Source: 2-12-FULL-42-15 sp964196565
Lineage (GTDB): Bacteria > Pseudomonadota > Gammaproteobacteria > Coxiellales > Coxiellaceae
Assembly: GCA_964196565.1 (NCBI GenBank)
Contig: CAXMUH010000030.1
Coordinates: forward strand, 1-10,360
Length of the DNA: 10,360 bases
Reading direction: 5' to 3'
Both the position numbers and the translations under genes were made by a program. Below the pieces are notes generated by a model. That model had not been told where the DNA came from, did not search any database, and saw only the letters and a list, made by a program, of their open reading frames with translations. Positions 6,735 through 10,360 of this stretch are shown in pieces. The stretch's first letter is position 1, and every line of letters starts with the position of its first letter.

Positions 6735-6756
6735 TAAGGGGTCAAGACTTGACCCC
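6735..6756. repeat. GGGGTCAAG-A-CTTGACCCC palindrome
   Basis: Perfect 9-bp arms flank a single central A at 6738-6756, six bases after the stop of the secreted-protein gene. The left half is shared with 4430-4448. It may form a cruciform or stem-loop; there is no T-run, so a terminator role is weak. Confidence 0.65.
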
Positions 6757-6810
6757 CCCTAACCGTTAATAATCCTAAATGGTTTTATCATCTGTGTCGA
6801 CCGCTCCTAT

Positions 6811-6842
6811 AAACTTACTCAAACCTACTCATAGTTAGGTTT
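6811..6842. repeat. Small hairpin next to the TnpB remnant, possible IS right-end structure
   Basis: AAACTTACTC and AAACCTACTC are imperfect tandem 10-mers (6811-6830). AAACCTA (6821-6827) pairs with TAGGTTT (6836-6842). IS200/IS605 elements carry subterminal hairpins beyond the tnpB stop, and this one lies 42 bases past that stop (6884). AATCCTAA occurs at 6771-6778 and again at 6880-6887. Assignment to the IS end is inference. Confidence 0.35.
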
Positions 6843-6883
6843 GACGTTATATTCCTTTTTCCTCCAAGCTGGTTGTGACAATC

Positions 6884-7135
6884 CTAATGAATCGTCACAT
6901 TGCCATCTTGTCCAAAGGCGTAAATTCCCGAGGAGCTCTCGGTATTTAAAAGATGACATAAGTTAATGGCTGCATTCAGATCACGATCTTGTTTATTATC
7001 GCAGTGAGCACAATGATACTCTCGATCTTTTAAACTAAGATCTGATTTTATTTCACCGCAAGACGAACAAGTCTTTGAGCTTGCAAACCAACGGTCCGCA
7101 ATCACTAACCGGTTACCATACCACTTCGATCGTAA
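6884..7135 (-). pseudogene. tnpB: C-terminal remnant of TnpB (IS200/IS605 family OrfB)
   Basis: Homology begins near 7135 with L-R-S-K-W-Y-G-N-R-L-V and runs through a GTG at 7105 to TAG 6884-6886. It carries the hallmark end of TnpB: W-F-A-S-S-K-T-C-S-S-C-G, the second zinc pair C-A-H-C, and the third RuvC motif Q-D-R-D-L-N-A-A-I-N-L. Counting from the GTG, the zinc cysteines are 13, 16, 32 and 35. Full TnpB proteins are around 400 aa; here only about 83 codons remain and the first two RuvC acidic residues are missing, so it cannot act as a nuclease. No tnpA lies in the window. The fragment borders the end of aroB, and its insertion probably helped separate aroB from damX. Confidence 0.85.
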
Positions 7136-7146
7136 TATAAGAGTAT

Positions 7147-7296
7147 TTATCCAGGAGAGTTAAAAGTTGATTGTTTAGGAGGAGTTTTTGTATCCGGAGG
7201 TTGCCCGCCTTGTTTTCCGTCTGAAAATAGAGAAAAAAGCCCACCGAAAGGAGAATCAGCAACTCCCCACTCCAGTGGAGCTCGCTCATCTGCTTG
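7147..7296 (-). other. 49-codon start-less open frame in phase after the aroB stop
   Basis: Directly after the aroB TAG (7299-7297) the same frame stays open for 49 codons to TAA 7149-7147. The peptide (A-P-L-E-W-G-V-A-D-S-P-F-G-G-L-F then a Gln/Pro/Thr-rich tail ending N-S-P-G) looks protein-like, but there is no ATG or GTG start. Most likely it is the 3' scrap of a gene brought in with the TnpB remnant. An amber read-through tail on AroB is a much less likely alternative. Family not recognised. Confidence 0.3.
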
Positions 7297-8364
7297 CTAT
7301 AATTTATGTAAATCTTGTTCTGAGATGTTGTCGCTGATAATAGCTTGGCCAATTGAATTGAGTAATATAAAACGCAGTTGGTCTTGTTTCACCTTTTTAT
7401 CCATTCGCATACCTTCCATCAGTTGCACAAAGGTAATGTCCTTCGGCATCTTTGTGGGGAGATTCATTTTGAGCAATAAATTTTCTATTTGTTCGCACTC
7501 AGCCGCTGTAGTTAGTCCTTTTACATGTGATAATTTTGCAGCTAATACCAGACCAGCGGCTACCGCTTCGCCATGCAGCCAGGTGCCATAACCTAATGCA
7601 CGTTCAATAGCGTGAGCGAAAGTGTGACCTAAGTTTAGCAGGGCACGAATATTATTTTCTTTTTCATCGACAGCGACAATATCACATTTAATTTTACAGG
7701 CGCGCAATATAGCTTCAGAGAGTATTTTTTTATTTCGAAGCATAATGGCTGCTACATTTTTTTCAAGCCAGTTAAAAAACTCAAGATCTTTGATCAGCGC
7801 TGCTTTAACAATTTCAGCAAGGCCTGCGTTAAATTCTCGTTCTGGTAGTGTATCTAATGTATTGATGTCAATAATAACTGCTTTGGGTTGAGCGAAGGCA
7901 CCAATAAAGTTTTTTCCTCCTGGGTGATTAACTGCAGTTTTACCGCCGATAGATGCGTCGACTTGTGATAGCAGTGTGGTCGGGATTTGAATAAAATCGA
8001 TACCGCGCATATAAGTAGCCGCTGCAAATCCGCCCATATCACCAATCACGCCGCCTCCTAAGGTCAGCAGTGTTGAATCACGGTGATGTTTGCACTTGAT
8101 CAGTTCATCGAGAATCGACTCCCAAGTGGCGAGTGTTTTATATTGTTCGCCGTCGGGTAAGATAATGGAATCAACTTGAAAGTCAGCTAGCGATTGTTTT
8201 AGTTTAGATAAATATAAATCGGCTACCGTATTATTGGTGACAACCATGAGTCTTTTATTTTGCAAATGTTCTGCAAATATAGCTTTATCGTGCAATAAAT
8301 CCTCGCCAATATAAATTGGGTAGCTGTTGTTTTTTAAATTTACCCAGAGTTGATGTAGGATCAT
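7297..8364 (-). CDS. aroB: 3-dehydroquinate synthase
   Basis: This cytosolic enzyme converts DAHP to 3-dehydroquinate, the second step of the shikimate pathway, using NAD and a divalent metal (zinc in well-studied members). The 355-aa length is normal for AroB. The NAD-binding region is G-G-G-V-I-G-D-M-G-G-F-A-A-A-T-Y-M-R-G at residues 103-121. P-T-T-L-L-S-Q-V-D-A-S-I-G-G-K-T-A-V-N lies at 128-146. The metal ligands are visible as Glu184 (A-E-I-V-K), His247 (L-N-L-G-H-T-F-A-H-A) and His264 (W-L-H-G-E-A-V). The start ATG (8364-8362) overlaps the aroK stop as ATGA, implying translational coupling. It would be transcribed with aroK. damX, its usual downstream partner, is displaced by mobile-element debris. 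Confidence 0.97.
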   Translation of the reverse strand: MILHQLWVNLKNNSYPIYIGEDLLHDKAIFAEHLQNKRLMVVTNNTVADLYLSKLKQSLADFQVDSIILPDGEQYKTLATWESILDELIKCKHHRDSTLLTLGGGVIGDMGGFAAATYMRGIDFIQIPTTLLSQVDASIGGKTAVNHPGGKNFIGAFAQPKAVIIDINTLDTLPEREFNAGLAEIVKAALIKDLEFFNWLEKNVAAIMLRNKKILSEAILRACKIKCDIVAVDEKENNIRALLNLGHTFAHAIERALGYGTWLHGEAVAAGLVLAAKLSHVKGLTTAAECEQIENLLLKMNLPTKMPKDITFVQLMEGMRMDKKVKQDQLRFILLNSIGQAIISDNISEQDLHKL

Positions 8365-8906
8365 TTATGGTTTCCTTTTTTTGCGAATTTTTTGTGAGCG
8401 GCGAGTATTTCATTTGCTAACTGCTCTGGTGTCGACTTATCCGTATTAACCTGAATATCAGCAATTTCTTGGTAAAGGGGTTCGCGAGCTAGATTTAGCT
8501 CAGCCAGCTTATCTCGAGAATCATTGTTGGTAAAGAGAGGGCGCTGATTTTTTTTGTGCGAAATGCGCGTAATTTGGGTATCTATAGATACTGTCAGGTA
8601 AACAACAAAGCCATTTGACTTAAGTACATCTCGGTTGGCTTTGGCCACGACACAGCCACCGCCGGTTGCCAGTACACAATGTTCTAATTCAGAGAGCTTT
8701 CTGATGGTTTCTTGTTCTCGAGCACGAAACCCAGCTTCACCCTCGCGTTCAAAAATCCAGCTGATTTCAACCCCGGTAGTATCTACAATTGATTGATCTA
8801 CATCATAAAATTCATATTTTGCCAGTTTGGCTAAACATTTGCCTGTGGTGCTTTTGCCTGAGCCCATCGGGCCAATTAGATAGATATTTTTAAATTTACG
8901 CTCCAT
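8361..8906 (-). CDS. aroK: Shikimate kinase
   Basis: This enzyme phosphorylates shikimate to shikimate 3-phosphate with ATP in the cytosol. The 181-aa length is typical. The Walker A loop is G-P-M-G-S-G-K-S-T at residues 12-20. The D-x-D of the shikimate/Mg site is Asp35-Asp37. Arg61 lies in E-A-G-F-R-A-R-E, the G-G-G motif is at 82-84, Arg122 is in the lid R-P-L, and Arg141 is in R-E-P-L-Y. The ATG at 8906 is the only sensible start; no Shine-Dalgarno lies at the usual distance. Instead a TGATATAAT extended -10 ends 7 bases upstream, which would give a leaderless mRNA. A second copy of the same box lies about 146 bp further upstream. The stop overlaps the aroB start. Confidence 0.96.
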   Translation of the reverse strand: MERKFKNIYLIGPMGSGKSTTGKCLAKLAKYEFYDVDQSIVDTTGVEISWIFEREGEAGFRAREQETIRKLSELEHCVLATGGGCVVAKANRDVLKSNGFVVYLTVSIDTQITRISHKKNQRPLFTNNDSRDKLAELNLAREPLYQEIADIQVNTDKSTPEQLANEILAAHKKFAKKGNHK

Positions 8907-8912
8907 GGTTAA

Positions 8913-8921
8913 ATTATATCA
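8913..8921 (-). promoter_or_regulatory. aroK-proximal extended -10 box (TGATATAAT)
   Basis: On the minus strand TG-A-TATAAT occupies 8921-8913. A start 7 bases downstream falls on the A of the aroK ATG (8906), predicting leaderless transcription. No good -35 is visible, which is common for extended -10 promoters. Confidence 0.45.
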
Positions 8922-9058
8922 GAAATTCCTTACGCGATGGGGGATTGCCAAGGGGGAGAATCGCGATTCTCCCCCTTGGCTGCAAGCGCGAGTTCACCTC
9001 GCGCGCAGCATCATATTGGGAAGCAATTTCGCTGGCGAAGCTAGCGAGAATTGCTGGA

Positions 9059-9067
9059 ATTATACCA
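9059..9067 (-). promoter_or_regulatory. Distal copy of the extended -10 box (TGGTATAAT)
   Basis: TG-G-TATAAT at 9067-9059 on the minus strand is the counterpart of the proximal box within an 18-of-19 direct repeat. A transcript starting near 9052 would carry a leader of about 145 bases with the strong hairpins of 8947-9055 before aroK. Confidence 0.45.
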
Positions 9068-9153
9068 GAAATTCCTGCGATTTAACTGCATCTATACCTA
9101 GGGCGCTTGAAAAAAAGGTTTTAAAACTTTGAGGTGCCACGTATAAACGCACA

Positions 9154-9250
9154 CTCTTACGCGGCGGCGCTGCGATTAATAAAAGACGCAACGGTACCTT
9201 AATAAAAACCCGTTGCGTCTTATCGTAACCGCTGCGCCGCCGCGTAAGAG
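9154..9250. repeat. 97-bp nested inverted repeat downstream of the secretin gene
   Basis: Outer 21-bp arms (9154-9174 and 9230-9250, the latter containing CGCTGCGCCGCCGCGTAAGAG) are complementary with one mismatch. Inner 12-bp arms AAGACGCAACGG (9183-9194) and CCGTTGCGTCTT (9210-9221) are perfect, around a 15-base loop. Part of the right arm repeats at 1496-1519 and a shorter piece at 902-918. The rest of the gap (9077-9153 and 9251-9354) holds only a short TGGCT-TTTT-AGCCA stem (near 9265) and no gene. Confidence 0.8.
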
Positions 9251-9354
9251 GAAACATCTTCGAGTGGCTTTTTAGCCAAAAAGTCAAGGCTACCAATGTC
9301 AAAGCCCATACCAAAAAGGCCTAATTTCCAAACACTTTGGGTATAATAAGCAAA

Positions 9355-10290
9355 TTATTGGTTTTCTTTCACGATGGAGGGAGTAATAAAAATCAATAGC
9401 TGCTTATGTTTATGTTGGAGCTGTTTATTTTTAAAAAGTAGCCCAATGATGGGTAAACGATTAATCCAAGGTATGCTGTTTTGGTGATGGCTTGTGCTCT
9501 GCTCACGAATCCCGCCAAGGATGAGTGTCTGCTGATTGGCAACTACCACGTGGGTTTGCAGTTGCTCTGTGATAATGGTGGGCACGCCATGGACTAATAT
9601 GCCGCTGGGTTTGTCTTGATTAATATTCAATTTAAGGAGAATTTTATTAAAGGGTAAGATGATGGGGATGACTTTTAAGCGCAATACCGCTTTTTTAAAC
9701 GTTATGCTGGTATTGCCTTGAGCTGATTTTTCTTGATAGGGGATCTCGTCACCGGATTCAATGACAGCGCTTTGCCGATTATTGGTGATGAGTTTTGGCG
9801 TTGAAATAATAACGGCATGGCCCGTTACTGAAAGCGCCATTAATTTTATATCTAATAGCTTTTGATTTGCGATTTTTATAAGTGGTACGTTTAATCCAAT
9901 AGCGCTAGAGTGAGAGGAATCATCGAGCATACTAAAAAATATGCCTAATTGTTTGGAGGCATTATCATCGATCAGAATAATTCTGGCTTTGATTAAGACT
10001 TGGCGGATAGGAAGATCGATAGATTGAATAAAGCGTTTAATTTTTTCAAGGTGTTTTATATCATCTTCTAGCCACAGTTGGTTATTGTTTTCATCAGTAA
10101 TAATATGCCCCTCATTTGAAAGTAAGCCCGAATTTTTACTGCGAATATACTTTGCAATTGTTGCAGCTTTGGTATAGTGAATACGGATGGTTAAATTTTT
10201 TATTTGTGGTTTTTGCGGTAGAGCAAAAGGATCTTGTGCATAAGTGATGTGAGTGGCTAGCAATATAATATAAAAAATTAAGTTACGCAT
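9355..10290 (-). CDS. hofQ: Short outer-membrane secretin of the HofQ/PilQ type (311 aa)
   Basis: Secretins form gated outer-membrane rings; HofQ/PilQ members serve type IV pili or DNA uptake. Residues 1-18 are a signal peptide ending T-Y-A. A small N-domain lies at about 31-95 (L-T-I-R-I-H-Y then I-x-S-I-D-L-P-I-R-Q-V). The secretin core spans about 98-306 with family marks: T-P-K-L-I-T-N-N, A-V-I-E-S-G-D-E-I-P-Y-Q-E (175-187), T-F-K-K-A-V-L-R-L-K-V-I-P, and the C-terminal L-P-I-I-G-L-L-F-K with L-L-I-F-I-T-P-S-I-V. It lacks the AMIN and extra N-domains of full PilQ (about 700 aa) and is shorter than E. coli HofQ (about 410 aa). The position before aroK matches the hof/pil-aroK-aroB order. 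Its ATG overlaps the stop of the preceding frame. The symbol hofQ is chosen for size; pilQ is an equally defensible name. Confidence 0.88.
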   Translation of the reverse strand: MRNLIFYIILLATHITYAQDPFALPQKPQIKNLTIRIHYTKAATIAKYIRSKNSGLLSNEGHIITDENNNQLWLEDDIKHLEKIKRFIQSIDLPIRQVLIKARIILIDDNASKQLGIFFSMLDDSSHSSAIGLNVPLIKIANQKLLDIKLMALSVTGHAVIISTPKLITNNRQSAVIESGDEIPYQEKSAQGNTSITFKKAVLRLKVIPIILPFNKILLKLNINQDKPSGILVHGVPTIITEQLQTHVVVANQQTLILGGIREQSTSHHQNSIPWINRLPIIGLLFKNKQLQHKHKQLLIFITPSIVKENQ

Positions 10291-10360
10291 GGATAATCTT
10301 ACACTGAAGATGAGTGTTCTCTAAGGATTGCCCGAGTGTTCGAAAAATACTTAATTCATA
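10283..10360 (-). CDS. C-terminal end of the gene upstream of the secretin (partial)
   Basis: A minus-strand frame is open from the window edge for 25 codons to TAA 10285-10283. It ends L-G-Q-S-L-E-N-T-H-L-Q-C-K-I-I-H-A and overlaps the secretin start in ATGCGTAA, a pattern typical of translational coupling. The secretin has only a weak ribosome binding site of its own. By gene order it would be a pilus-assembly gene of the HofN/HofO/HofP or PilN/PilO/PilP kind. The visible part is too short to identify. Confidence 0.45.
   Translation of the reverse strand, partial: YELSIFRTLGQSLENTHLQCKIIHA

Larger units (their letters stand above)
8912..9076. repeat. Palindrome-rich unit flanked by 19-bp direct repeats, upstream of aroK
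   Basis: AATTATATCAGAAATTCCT (8912-8930) recurs at 9058-9076 with one mismatch. Between the copies lie a perfect 34-bp palindrome (8947-8980, arms GCCAAGGGGGAGAATCG), a stem-loop GCGCGAG-TTCAC-CTCGCGC (8986-9004), and an imperfect stem-loop starting AGCAATTTCGC and ending GCGAGAATTGCT (9022-9055). No protein frame looks real in this stretch. The unit has the form of a non-autonomous palindromic insertion with a duplicated flank, but it may also act in cis on aroK. Confidence 0.7.

Noticed and set aside
6884..7135. Possible active TnpB with an omega RNA
   Set aside because: Only the C-terminal zinc finger and last RuvC motif remain; the first two catalytic acidic residues and the N-terminal domains are absent.
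7113..7352. Minus-strand frame of 79 codons with a hydrophobic middle
   Set aside because: It starts inside aroB in another frame and ends inside the TnpB remnant. Codon pattern and context do not support it.
8905..9314. Open frames on both strands in the aroK-secretin gap
   Set aside because: They translate palindromic repeats, lack ribosome binding sites and show no domain pattern.
1..10360. tRNA or rRNA genes
   Set aside because: I saw no cloverleaf-like segment with conserved T-loop bases and no rRNA-like conserved blocks in either strand; this was by eye, so a covariance-model scan would be the decisive check.

Overview
The window looks like the chromosome of an AT-rich gammaproteobacterium. 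The minus-strand block secretin (hofQ/pilQ) - aroK - aroB - damX is a classic gammaproteobacterial gene order. The base composition, the small secreted proteins, the decayed insertion sequences and an invasin-type autotransporter suggest a host-associated member of the Legionellales (Coxiella/Rickettsiella/Aquicella/Berkiella-like). The order-level placement is inference, not something a marker gene here proves.

Left part (1-4420, + strand): an island of surface-protein genes. It holds the 3' end of one Asn/Gly-rich beta-helix passenger gene (1-873), a 5'-truncated remnant of a second copy (about 915-1424), a cluster of palindromic repeats (1433-1526), a 63-codon orphan signal-peptide ORF (1642-1833), and one complete gene (1920-4364). 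The complete gene encodes an 814-aa inverse autotransporter: signal peptide, invasin/intimin-like beta-barrel, and a C-terminal passenger homologous to the two partial copies. A strong stem-loop terminator (4382-4418) separates it from the convergent damX gene.

Middle part (4430-7296): damX (AAA-type ATPase, one membrane segment, SPOR domain) reads leftward from what looks like its own extended -10 promoter. Between damX and aroB, where a compact operon would be expected, lies about 1.5 kb of accessory DNA: an IS6-like transposase remnant, a secreted six-cysteine protein gene of unknown function in the opposite orientation, palindromic repeats, a TnpB C-terminal remnant and a 49-codon start-less frame directly after aroB.

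Right part (7297-10360, - strand): aroB and aroK overlap by ATGA and encode the 3-dehydroquinate synthase and shikimate kinase steps of the shikimate pathway. Upstream of aroK is a 448-bp gene-free stretch packed with perfect palindromes and a duplicated 19-bp segment carrying an extended -10 box. Beyond it is a short secretin gene whose start overlaps the end of another minus-strand gene that runs out of the window.

The most notable non-gene signals are a dispersed palindromic repeat (core CCGCTGCGTAA/GCGTAAGAG) found at four places, one of them exactly at the breakpoint of the truncated passenger copy, and a GGGGTC motif that follows all four passenger or secreted-protein genes on the + strand.
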